From positions 687,384 to 751,383 of the forward strand of contig NZ_LMNS01000001.1 of assembly GCF_001423405.1 (NCBI RefSeq): a stretch of 64,000 nucleotides of DNA, read 5' to 3'. This document shows, one piece after another, positions 49,964-57,833 of this stretch. Below the pieces are notes generated by a model. That model was given only the letters and a program-made list of their open reading frames with translations, was not told the origin of the DNA and ran no database searches. How positions within the stretch are numbered: position 1 is the first letter of the stretch; each line of letters starts with the position of its first letter. This stretch comes from Methylobacterium sp. Leaf123 (GTDB lineage Bacteria > Pseudomonadota > Alphaproteobacteria > Rhizobiales > Beijerinckiaceae). Position numbers and translations under genes: made by a program.

Positions 49964-51709
49964 TCAGCGGACCTGATCGAGCAGTTCGGCGCCCTGCACC
50001 ACGACGCGCCGCCCGGCGCCGAGGCCGCCGGCCACGATCACCCGCTCGGCATCCAACGGTTCGACCCGCACGGCGCGCGGCTCGAACCGCTCGGCGGAGA
50101 CATGCTCGTAGACCACCGCACCACTCTCGGTGCGCACGATCCCCGCACGGGGCACGGCCAAGCCGCCGATGGTCTCGCCGGTCGGCGCCAGCACGGTCAC
50201 GAACTGACCGAGCCGGACGCCCTCCGCGCTTCCGGTGATCGCAAATTGCACCGGCACCGCTTGGTTGCGGTCAGCGAGGCCGGCGCCGCGGGATGCCAGC
50301 GCCAGCGTGCGCCCGTCGGGCAGCCGCGCGGTCGCGGCGGCGCCGGGCTCCAGGTCGACGAAGCTCAGCGCCTCGACATAGAGCTTGTCCGGATCGACGA
50401 TGCGGAACACCATCGTGCCCGCTGCCGCCATCTGCCCGGCCACCGCCGCGCGCTCGGCGACCACGCCGTCCACCGGAGCGATCAGCTCTTCAGGGGCGCG
50501 GCGGATCGTGTCGAGGGCGGCGCGGCGGTCCTTCAGGCCGGTGAGTTCGGCGCGGGCGTCCTCAAGCGCCGTCTGCGCCACCGCGCCGGTCGTGGCGAGC
50601 CGCTCGTAGCGGGCGACCTTGCGGCCGGTGATGGCGATCTGCTGATCGAGATCGCCCTGGGTCTGGCGCATGTCCGAGAGATCGACCGCCTGGACCGGCG
50701 GCGTGACGGTGGCGAGCACCTCACCCTTGCGGACCCGCGCGCCGAGATTCGGGAAGCCGCCGGACGGGGGGGCGAGGCGGCCGCCGACCGAGGATTGGAC
50801 CACACCGCTGGCATTCGGATCGGCGATGACGCGCCCCGGCAATTCGACCGTGCGGCGGTGGTCGGCGATGTCGGTGAGGCCGGTGCGCAAAGCGAGCAGG
50901 CGCTGCGTCGATTTCGGGACGAACACCGCGCCGCCTGGTAGGCGCCGGGCGCGCTCGAGCGGCACGGTCGTGGGCGTGGTGAGCGCCACGCCCCGAAACG
51001 GTGCGGCCACCCCTTCGCCGGACTCAGTTTTCTCGTGATCATGCCCCTCTTGCTCATGCCCTTCATGAGCGAGCGCGGCCGTACCGAGGAGCAGCGTCAG
51101 GGTCAGGGCGAGGACCGCGAAGGCGGGGAGCGCCCGGCGCGAGCGCAGGAGCATGATGACGGCGAGCCCAAGCAGGAATCCGCCCGCGGCGGCACCGATC
51201 GGACCCTGATGGGTCAGATGCCGGCGGAGATTGGCAAGCCACGCCGACGCCTCGGCCGGGACCGGCATCGCTGCCGCCTCCGGCTCGGGCAGGCGTAGAT
51301 CAAGGGCCAGCACATCCGTCGTGCCGTCGGCCGTCACAGTGGCGAGCAGGTCGTATCGCTGACCCCGGGCGAGCCAGGGGGCCGCGATCTCGTAGACGCC
51401 CTCGCCGACGGCCCGCGTTTCGGCCGGACCGTCCGGCGTCTCGATCTCCATCGCGGCGCCGGTCACGGGCTCGTTGCTGGCAAAGCGATCGAGATAGAAT
51501 CGTATCCGGTCGCCGGACGCCACCGCCACGAGTTCGAAGGCGTCCGAGGCCGCTTCGGCACGGGGGGCGGTCTGTGCGGGGAGGGCTGGGGCCTCGACGC
51601 CGTGGCTGTGGCCCTCATGGGCCTGGGCAACGCTGCCGGCTGCCGATGCGGCGGCGAGCACGAGCAGGACGGCCAGCGCCCGAAGCGCCGCCGCGAGACG
51701 GATGAACAT
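49964..51709 (-). CDS. RND efflux periplasmic adaptor with extra N-terminal His-rich membrane module
   Basis: From ATG 51709 the protein has 581 residues, longer than ordinary CzcB/CusB adaptors. Residues 1-30 are a signal peptide followed by AHEGHSHG. A beta-rich domain (about 55-155) precedes two hydrophobic segments ([17 protein letters not shown] and [21 protein letters not shown]) and a second His-rich [14 protein letters not shown]. The adaptor proper starts near 235 with barrel-sandwich ([19 protein letters not shown]), a helical hairpin and beta-barrel domains. It looks like a fusion of a small metal-sensing membrane protein with the adaptor. 13 bases before the pump gene. Confidence 0.9.
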   Translation of the reverse strand: MFIRLAAALRALAVLLVLAAASAAGSVAQAHEGHSHGVEAPALPAQTAPRAEAASDAFELVAVASGDRIRFYLDRFASNEPVTGAAMEIETPDGPAETRAVGEGVYEIAAPWLARGQRYDLLATVTADGTTDVLALDLRLPEPEAAAMPVPAEASAWLANLRRHLTHQGPIGAAAGGFLLGLAVIMLLRSRRALPAFAVLALTLTLLLGTAALAHEGHEQEGHDHEKTESGEGVAAPFRGVALTTPTTVPLERARRLPGGAVFVPKSTQRLLALRTGLTDIADHRRTVELPGRVIADPNASGVVQSSVGGRLAPPSGGFPNLGARVRKGEVLATVTPPVQAVDLSDMRQTQGDLDQQIAITGRKVARYERLATTGAVAQTALEDARAELTGLKDRRAALDTIRRAPEELIAPVDGVVAERAAVAGQMAAAGTMVFRIVDPDKLYVEALSFVDLEPGAAATARLPDGRTLALASRGAGLADRNQAVPVQFAITGSAEGVRLGQFVTVLAPTGETIGGLAVPRAGIVRTESGAVVYEHVSAERFEPRAVRVEPLDAERVIVAGGLGAGRRVVVQGAELLDQVR

Positions 51710-51780
51710 GGGGAACGAAACCTTCGCCGGATGAGCAACGACATCACCCGGCACGGAGCGTACCGGATGGAGATCGGGCG

Positions 51781-52245
51781 TCAGGCGAGGGTTCGGGGCG
51801 GCTCGATCTGTGCCTCGGGCACGATGCCCGACAGACGCGGTGCGTCACGAGCCGGGGCACGGGCCTGGGCGGCGGCCGGAGGAAGAGCCGGAACCGCTGA
51901 AGGGGCGAGCCCGGTGGCGCAGCAGGAGGACGGCGCATGGCCGCACACACCGCCGGCTGCGCAAGCCGGGCAGGCACATTCCATCCGGGAGGCCTCGATC
52001 ACCGGGATCGCGTCCGCCCGAACGACCGAGAACGGAGCCGCGAGCCGGGCATCCGCTCCGGCCATCACGACGTCAGGCGCCGGGGCAACGACCGGCTGCG
52101 CCTGAGCGATCGGCTCGTGCGCGAAATGCCCGTGGACAGCTTGCCCATGGGCGCTGTGCGCGCGGGCGCCGGACGGCATCAGCGTCGCGGCGACCATCAC
52201 GATCACCGCCGCCAGCCAGAGCGCTATGGAACGAGCGGACTTCAT
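51781..52245 (-). CDS. Exported Cys/His-rich protein heading the efflux cluster
   Basis: A 154-residue product from ATG 52245. Signal peptide about 1-30 (SIALWLAAVIVMVAATLMPSGARA) followed by HSAHGQAVHGHFAH. The centre has MECACPACAAGGVCGHAPSSCC, with six cysteines (two CxC/CxxC-type groups and a Cys pair). This looks like a metal-binding peptide. It resembles, in position and composition, the small Cys/His-rich proteins ahead of copper-resistance operons, but I assign no name. It precedes the adaptor gene by 71 bases and is probably the first gene of the cluster. Confidence 0.7.
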   Translation of the reverse strand: MKSARSIALWLAAVIVMVAATLMPSGARAHSAHGQAVHGHFAHEPIAQAQPVVAPAPDVVMAGADARLAAPFSVVRADAIPVIEASRMECACPACAAGGVCGHAPSSCCATGLAPSAVPALPPAAAQARAPARDAPRLSGIVPEAQIEPPRTLA

Positions 52246-52825
52246 TGTGCTTGACCCATAGCACGGACGCGCCGCCGTCAACAGAGGCCGGCCGGCGATG
52301 CCGGCGGCAAAGCTGGCGTTCACAAGCACGGCATCCCCCGCCTGGAATCGCCATCTTCGTTGGACTTGGAGACACAAATCGAGGCTTGATGACGGCGCGA
52401 CGGATCGTCTCGCTCCGGTTGTATAGCAAAGAATATGGGTGCTTAAGGCGCCGACGCGTCAGCCGTTTCCCCGCCTGCTGTTCGTGGGTTGGCTGGGGGT
52501 GCGGACGCGGTGCGGCATCATCCTTCCGCTTCAATGTGCCTAGTGCGGATGCCGCGTTGAAACTCTCGATCCGTCCGTCGCTTATAGGGCGTTCCGGCCG
52601 CGGTAACGCTCCGGATCAGCGCCGGAAAGGTTGAGCTATGATACACCACTGGACCGTGCGAGCGCGCCTTCCATTTAACGTTCTACGCTTCTACGGCAAC
52701 GCTGGACTTGAGTGTTCCATCCTCAATACCCACAAGCCTGTCGTAGTTTTTTGAATTCTTCTCTTGCATCGGTGCGCGTCACGTATGATTTTGGCGCACG
52801 GGGGCTTACGGAACGGACAAGCAGA
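52246..52825. other. 580-base region between the efflux cluster and mucR
   Basis: No convincing gene. It must hold the minus-strand promoter of the efflux cluster and the mucR promoter and leader. GTGCGC/GCGCAC (52772-52799) could form a small stem 27 bases before the mucR ATG, and a T-rich stretch lies at 52745-52765. No metal-regulator gene is present. Confidence 0.55.
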
Positions 52826-53314
52826 ATGACAGAAGAAAACCAGAAATCGTTCAACGATTTCGTCGAATTGGCGAGCGATATCGTCTCGTCCTATGTGTCG
52901 AACAACTCAGTCCCCGCTTCCGAGCTTCCGGGCCTGATCATCAGCGTACATACGGCGCTGACGACCCTCAGCAGCCCCGAGACCGTGGCCGCGCCGGCCG
53001 AGGAAGTGGTCGAGAAGCCGTCCTCCGGGCAGGTCCGCAAGTCGGTCACGCCGGATGCGATCATCAGCTTCATCGACGGCAAGCCGTACAAGACCCTCAA
53101 GCGCCATCTCGGCACCCACGGTCTCGATCCCTATTCGTATCGCCAGCGCTACGGCCTGCCGAACGACTATCCGATGGTCGCGCCGAACTATGCCGCACAG
53201 CGCTCCGCCCTCGCGAAGTCGATCGGCCTCGGCCGGCCGGGCGGTCGGATCGAGGAAGAGGCCCCCGCGCCCGAGCCGACGACCAAGTCGCGTTCGCGCC
53301 AGAAGGTCGCGTAA
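52826..53314 (+). CDS. MucR/Ros-family transcriptional regulator
   Basis: A 162-residue DNA-binding protein starting MTEENQKSF. Residues about 75-140 carry the Ros/MucR domain: AIISFIDGKPYKTLKRHLGTHGLDPYSYRQRYGLP. The helix and the two histidines (RHLGTH) are kept, but the two cysteines that bind zinc in Agrobacterium Ros are replaced, so the fold would have to be stabilised without zinc, as reported for some Mesorhizobium relatives. MucR proteins act as global H-NS-like regulators of exopolysaccharide, motility and symbiosis genes. A Pro/Ala/Glu tail follows. Confidence 0.93.
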   Translation: MTEENQKSFNDFVELASDIVSSYVSNNSVPASELPGLIISVHTALTTLSSPETVAAPAEEVVEKPSSGQVRKSVTPDAIISFIDGKPYKTLKRHLGTHGLDPYSYRQRYGLPNDYPMVAPNYAAQRSALAKSIGLGRPGGRIEEEAPAPEPTTKSRSRQKVA

Positions 53315-53452
53315 ACCGGCGCTCGCCGCAGGGACGGACGGCCGGACCGGTCGTTCGTGAAACCTTTGCGTTCGGCGAGCGTCAACCGCATGATCGAGGT
53401 GACGAGCGGTCCCGTCGTCCGCTCCCGCGGCGTGCCGCCCCAAGGACATGCG

Positions 53453-53953
53453 ATGGCGCGTTTGCCCACCCTACTTCTCGACATCGCCGGGACGACCTGC
53501 GCCTTGCCGCGGGCCGAGATCCGCGAGATTCTCCCGCTGCCGCGTCTGCATGCGCCGCCGGCTGCGGGCGGTCCGCTCGCGGGCTTCCTCAATCTGGCCG
53601 GGGAGCCGGTGCCCGTCATCGATCTGGCCGCCCTGTTCGCACTTCGCGAAGCGGGCGGCGGTCGCGATCCCTACCGGCACGTCGTGCTGGCCCGTGGGGG
53701 CGGCATCGCCTTTCTCGTCGATCGGGCGCTCGATCTCGTTCAGGTGGACGACGAGGCCCTGCGGCCGGTCGATCCGGCCCGCAGCCTCAACGGCTGCGTC
53801 GTCGGCGAATTCGCGCGGGACGACAAACTCGTGCACCTCCTCTCCCTTGACCGCATCCTGACTCTCGAAGAGCGGACCCGCCTCGACGCGCTGACCCGTC
53901 AGGCGACGGCGCGGCTCGCCCGGTTCGAGCCCGATGGGGCGCGAGCCGTCTGA
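53453..53953 (+). CDS. cheW: CheW-like adaptor (first of the chemosensory operon)
   Basis: A 166-residue CheW domain from ATG 53453 (AAGGAC lies just upstream). It has the SH3-like pattern: LLLDIAGTTCALPRAEIREILPLPRL, GFLNLAGEPVPVIDLAALFAL, GIAFLVDRALDLVQVDDEALRPV. It would link the receptor to CheA. The frame is open back to 53357, but the extra residues are not CheW-like. CheR starts 11 bases downstream. Confidence 0.88.
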   Translation: MARLPTLLLDIAGTTCALPRAEIREILPLPRLHAPPAAGGPLAGFLNLAGEPVPVIDLAALFALREAGGGRDPYRHVVLARGGGIAFLVDRALDLVQVDDEALRPVDPARSLNGCVVGEFARDDKLVHLLSLDRILTLEERTRLDALTRQATARLARFEPDGARAV

Positions 53954-53964
53954 GGACAAAGGTC

Positions 53965-55437
53965 GTGACGGTCCCCGTCGAGCGGTCCCGGCGCGTCGTC
54001 AGCGCGACGGTGGATCCCGGATTTCCGGCTCTGAAGGATCGGGTGATCGCCCGGACCGGGCACAATTATTATGAAGACAAGGACGACCTGCTCTACGACC
54101 GTCTGCGCAAGCGGATGCGGACCTGTGGGGTTGCCGATTGCGCCGCCTACCAGTCTTTGCTCGACGGCGCGGCCGGCCGGGAGGAATGGCCCGCACTCGA
54201 GGCCGAAATCACCATCGGCGAGACCTTCTTCTTTCGCTACGCCGAACAATTCGCGGCCCTGCGCCGAACGATTCTTCCGGAATTGATCGAGGCACGCCGC
54301 GAGATCCGCCGTCTGCGGATCTGGAGTGCCGGCTGTTCCACGGGGGCCGAGCCCTATTCCCTCGCCATCCTTGTGCACGACCTTCTCGGCGACGCCCTTC
54401 CCGATTGGTCCGTGACGATCCTCGGCACCGATCTCAGTGCCGCCGCGCTCGCCACCGCGCGCGAGGCCGAGTTCGGCCCATGGGCCCTGCGCACCCTGGA
54501 CACCGAGGAGCGCGCACGCTGGTTCCGCCGCACCCCCGTGCGGCCGGGCTTGCCGCATGGCGGCTACGCGCTGCGGCCGGCCTTTCGCCGCATGGTGCGA
54601 TTCGAGCGGCAGAACCTCCTGACCCTGATCGACGGGAGCGACCGGACGCAGGGGGGCTTCGACCTGATCCTGTGCCGCAACGTGCTGATCTATTTCAGCG
54701 CCGACCATGTCACCCGCATCGTGCGGGCGCTCGGCGAGCGGTTGAACCCGCAGGGCTGGCTCCTGATCGGACATGCCGAGCCCAATCCCACCTTCTCGCA
54801 ATGGCTGCAGCCCGTAGCCCTGCCGGGAACGGTCGCCTATCGCCCGATCGATACGCCGGTGCCCCCGCCGCTGCCCGTCGTCATGCCCGCGCTTCCGGAT
54901 GTGGTGCCGATTCTCGTCGCCCCGCCGCCGGCACCCGCACCCGCCGCCCCGGCGCTGGACTTGCCGGAGCTGCCTTTGCCGGCGCCGATCCCGAGACCGG
55001 CAGCCGCCGCGATCGAGCATCCGCTATCGCCGGGTGATCTCCTGGCCGAGATTCGCGTGCTGGCCGATGCGGGCGAGACCGCGCGGGCATGGCGCCGACT
55101 GCATGAGGAAATCGACGGCTACGCCACCGATTCGCCCTTACGCTACTACGAAGGTCTGCTCGCCCTCGATCTCGGGCGGGAGCGGGAGGCCGAACGGGCC
55201 CTGCGGGGGGCGCTGTTCCTCGATCGCGGCTTCGTCATGGCCCATTTCCAGCTCGGTTTGCTGCTCGCCCGCGTCGGACGCCGGGGCGAGGCCGCCCGCG
55301 CCCTCGACAACGCCCTGCGCCTCGCGCAAGGACTGCCGCCCGAAACGATCCTGCCGGAGGGAGACGGAGTGAGCGCCGCACGCTTGGCCGAGAGCGCACG
55401 CCGTGCCCTGGCCGGAATCACGGGCCGAAACGCATGA
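53965..55437 (+). CDS. cheR: CheR methyltransferase with C-terminal TPR region
   Basis: Methylates glutamates on chemoreceptors using S-adenosylmethionine. Starts at GTG 53965. Residues about 15-270 hold the CheR N-terminal helices and the methyltransferase domain, with the SAM motif IWSAGCSTGAEPYSLAIL and the conserved FDLILCRNVLIYFS. A Pro/Ala-rich linker (about 295-345) leads to about 120 residues of TPR-like helices (PLRYYEGLLALDLGREREAERALRGALFLDRG). TPR-bearing CheR proteins are typical of chemosensory systems with non-motility outputs. Stop overlaps the next start by ATGA. Confidence 0.93.
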   Translation: MTVPVERSRRVVSATVDPGFPALKDRVIARTGHNYYEDKDDLLYDRLRKRMRTCGVADCAAYQSLLDGAAGREEWPALEAEITIGETFFFRYAEQFAALRRTILPELIEARREIRRLRIWSAGCSTGAEPYSLAILVHDLLGDALPDWSVTILGTDLSAAALATAREAEFGPWALRTLDTEERARWFRRTPVRPGLPHGGYALRPAFRRMVRFERQNLLTLIDGSDRTQGGFDLILCRNVLIYFSADHVTRIVRALGERLNPQGWLLIGHAEPNPTFSQWLQPVALPGTVAYRPIDTPVPPPLPVVMPALPDVVPILVAPPPAPAPAAPALDLPELPLPAPIPRPAAAAIEHPLSPGDLLAEIRVLADAGETARAWRRLHEEIDGYATDSPLRYYEGLLALDLGREREAERALRGALFLDRGFVMAHFQLGLLLARVGRRGEAARALDNALRLAQGLPPETILPEGDGVSAARLAESARRALAGITGRNA

Positions 55438-55991
55438 AGATCGGCGTCACCGCCGGGGCGGATGCCGAAGCGCGCACGGCCGCTTTGCTCGATGCGCGCG
55501 CCGCCGCGCTCGCGGCCCGAACGGTGGGGCAGGAGCGGACGATCGAGACCGCCGCCTATCTCGTTTGCGCCTGCGGTGCCGAGCGCTACGGCCTGCCGCT
55601 CACGGCGGTCGCGGGCGTCACGCCCGAGCGGCCCTGCACGGAGCTGCCGGGAGCGCCGCCGGCGCTGCGGGGCATCACGGCGGTGGCGGGCGTGATCGTC
55701 AGCGTGCTCGATCTTGCCGCCTGCCTCGGGCTCGACCGCGCGGAGACGGACGAAACCGGGCACGTGGTGCGTCTGCGTGCGCAGGAGCCGCCGGTGGCGC
55801 TTGCCGTCGATCGCGTGCTCGGCATCGCGCAGATCGAAACCACGCTGGCCCGGCCGACGCCAGAATCAGAAAGTCTGGGACGCGGGCCGCTTTCGGGCTA
55901 TGCACCGCCCGGCTCGGACAGGACGGGGGGAATCCCCGAGGATTTCTCCGTCGTCGATATCCCGGCCCTGCTCGCCCGCTTCACGACCTGA
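55434..55991 (+). CDS. cheW: Second CheW-like protein
   Basis: A 185-residue protein whose CheW core lies at about 38-150 (TAAYLVCACGAERYGLPLTAVAGVTPERP, then GITAVAGVIVSVLDLAACLGL and ALAVDRVLGIAQIET). The N-terminal 35 residues are Ala-rich and helical; the C-terminal 30 are variable. Two different CheW proteins in one operon may connect to different partners. It is translationally coupled to cheR; 123 bases separate it from the receptor gene. Confidence 0.85.
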   Translation: MKIGVTAGADAEARTAALLDARAAALAARTVGQERTIETAAYLVCACGAERYGLPLTAVAGVTPERPCTELPGAPPALRGITAVAGVIVSVLDLAACLGLDRAETDETGHVVRLRAQEPPVALAVDRVLGIAQIETTLARPTPESESLGRGPLSGYAPPGSDRTGGIPEDFSVVDIPALLARFTT

Positions 55992-56114
55992 TCGTCGCGA
56001 GCGCTCTTAACGCCGCTTCTGTGGAGCGCGCGTCACAACAGAAGCTCGGTGCCGCCCGCGATGGGGGGCGGCTCCGAGGCCCCGAACCCTCTCCCCGCAC
56101 CGCCTGCCGGAGCC

Positions 56115-57809
56115 ATGTCGCCCGTGTCGATCTCGATCGGAAAACGCATCCTCCTCGGCTTCGTGGCGGCGAGCCTGATCGTGGCGGCCCTGGGCGCCTA
56201 CGCGTTGCGCCAGATCGGCAGCGTGCGCGACATGACCGACCTGATCGTGACGCGCGATGTCGGCGTGCTGCGCCAGCTCGACGACCTCGGCAACGTCGCG
56301 CGCAATATGGGTCTCGTGCGCCGCAACGCGGTGATCTCCGTTCTGACGCAGGCGCAGGGGAATGCGGCGTCGACCTCCGGCCGTTCGGACGATTTCCTGG
56401 GAAGCTGGCGCCAGAACGTGGCGGAGCTGGAGCGGCTCCTGAACACCATCACCGGCGAGGTGAAGGAGTATCAATCCGCCGCGCTCTCCGCGGATCGCGT
56501 CGCCGCCTGGGGCCGCCTCGGCGCCGTCTTCACCGAGACGAGCGAGGCCTTCCGCCAGGTCCGCAACGCCAGCGAGCAGCAGCTTCGCGCCGTGGATGCC
56601 CGCGACATCGCCACGGTCGAGGCGCGAAACGAGGACGTCAACCGGCTGCACGATGGCTTGCTGCGCAGCATCTCCAACGCCCGCACCGCCCTCGACGGCG
56701 TCATCGGTGCCGGCCAGCGCAGCGTCAGCGACATCTATCGCAACAGCGTGATCTCCGTCGCCATCACGGTCGCCGCCTCGATCCTGCTCTCCATCCTGGT
56801 GACGGTGCTGATCAGCCGCGCCGTGGTCCGCCCGCTGGAAGACGTGATGCGCTTCGTGGCGCAGATCGGTGACGGCGATCTGACGGGACGCCTGAACCGC
56901 TCCGGCAGCGACGAGATCGGGCGCCTCGGCGACACGTTGAACCGGATGGTGGCCGGCTTGTCCGACCTTGCCCGAACCAACCGCGCCGCCACCGCCGACC
57001 TCAACGCCGCGGCGGCCGAAATCCGCGCCTCCGCCCAGCAGCAGGCAGCCAGCGTCGAGGAGCAGTTCGCCGCCGTTCAGGAGACCGCGGCGACTGTGGA
57101 CGAAATCACCCATTCGGGCGCGCAGATCTCGAAGCGCGCCACCGAAGTCATCGCCACCGCCCAGGCCGCAGCGCAGACCGCACGGTCCGGCCTGCGCGCC
57201 GCCACCGACACTGCCAAGGCGATGGATTCGATCCGTGAGCAGGGCGAGGCGGTCGCGGGCAACATCGTCGCCCTCAGCGAGAAGACGCAGGCCATCGGCG
57301 AGATCATCGTCACGGTGAACGACATCTCGGAGCGCACCCACCTGCTGGCCCTCAACGCTGCCATCGAGGCGGCGGCGGCGGGCGAAAGCGGCCGCAGCTT
57401 CGCCATCGTCGCCTCCGAGATGAAGCTGCTGGCTGACCAAGCGAAGGGTGCGACCGCGCAGGTGCGCGGCATCCTCGGGGAGATCCAGCGCGGCATCAAC
57501 GCTTCGGTGATGCTCACCGAGGAGGCGGTCAAGCGCGCCGCCGCCGGCAAGAACCGCACCGATTCGACCGTCCGCACCATCGAGGAGATGGCGGCGCGGG
57601 TGGAGGAGGGCGTGCAGACCTTCCAGCAGATCGTGGCTTCGACCAACCAGCAACAGCTCGGCATCGAGCAGGTGATGGGCGCGTTGCAGAACATCCGGCA
57701 GGCGAGCCAGCAGACGGCCGCCGGCACCCGCGAGGTCGAAACCGCCTCGGCCAACCTGACCGAGCTGGCACAGGGGCTGATGGCTCTGGCCGAGCGCTAC
57801 CGGCTTTAA
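56115..57809 (+). CDS. Methyl-accepting chemotaxis protein
   Basis: The receptor of this operon. From ATG 56115 it has 564 residues; starts at 56049 or 56061 would add a Pro-rich leader. Layout: a first membrane helix (ILLGFVAASLIVAALGAYAL), a periplasmic four-helix sensor of about 180 residues, a second helix (VISVAITVAASILLSILVTVLI, about 215-237), a HAMP linker (RPLEDVMRFVAQIGDGDLTGRL) and the signalling domain with hairpin tip SERTHLLALNAAIEAAAAGES. The usual tip Arg and GF are altered (AAAAGESGRSFAIVASEMKLLA). There is no C-terminal NWETF-type CheR tether. Confidence 0.94.
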   Translation: MSPVSISIGKRILLGFVAASLIVAALGAYALRQIGSVRDMTDLIVTRDVGVLRQLDDLGNVARNMGLVRRNAVISVLTQAQGNAASTSGRSDDFLGSWRQNVAELERLLNTITGEVKEYQSAALSADRVAAWGRLGAVFTETSEAFRQVRNASEQQLRAVDARDIATVEARNEDVNRLHDGLLRSISNARTALDGVIGAGQRSVSDIYRNSVISVAITVAASILLSILVTVLISRAVVRPLEDVMRFVAQIGDGDLTGRLNRSGSDEIGRLGDTLNRMVAGLSDLARTNRAATADLNAAAAEIRASAQQQAASVEEQFAAVQETAATVDEITHSGAQISKRATEVIATAQAAAQTARSGLRAATDTAKAMDSIREQGEAVAGNIVALSEKTQAIGEIIVTVNDISERTHLLALNAAIEAAAAGESGRSFAIVASEMKLLADQAKGATAQVRGILGEIQRGINASVMLTEEAVKRAAAGKNRTDSTVRTIEEMAARVEEGVQTFQQIVASTNQQQLGIEQVMGALQNIRQASQQTAAGTREVETASANLTELAQGLMALAERYRL

Positions 57810-57833
57810 CGGTTCGGCCGAGCGTCCCGCCGC

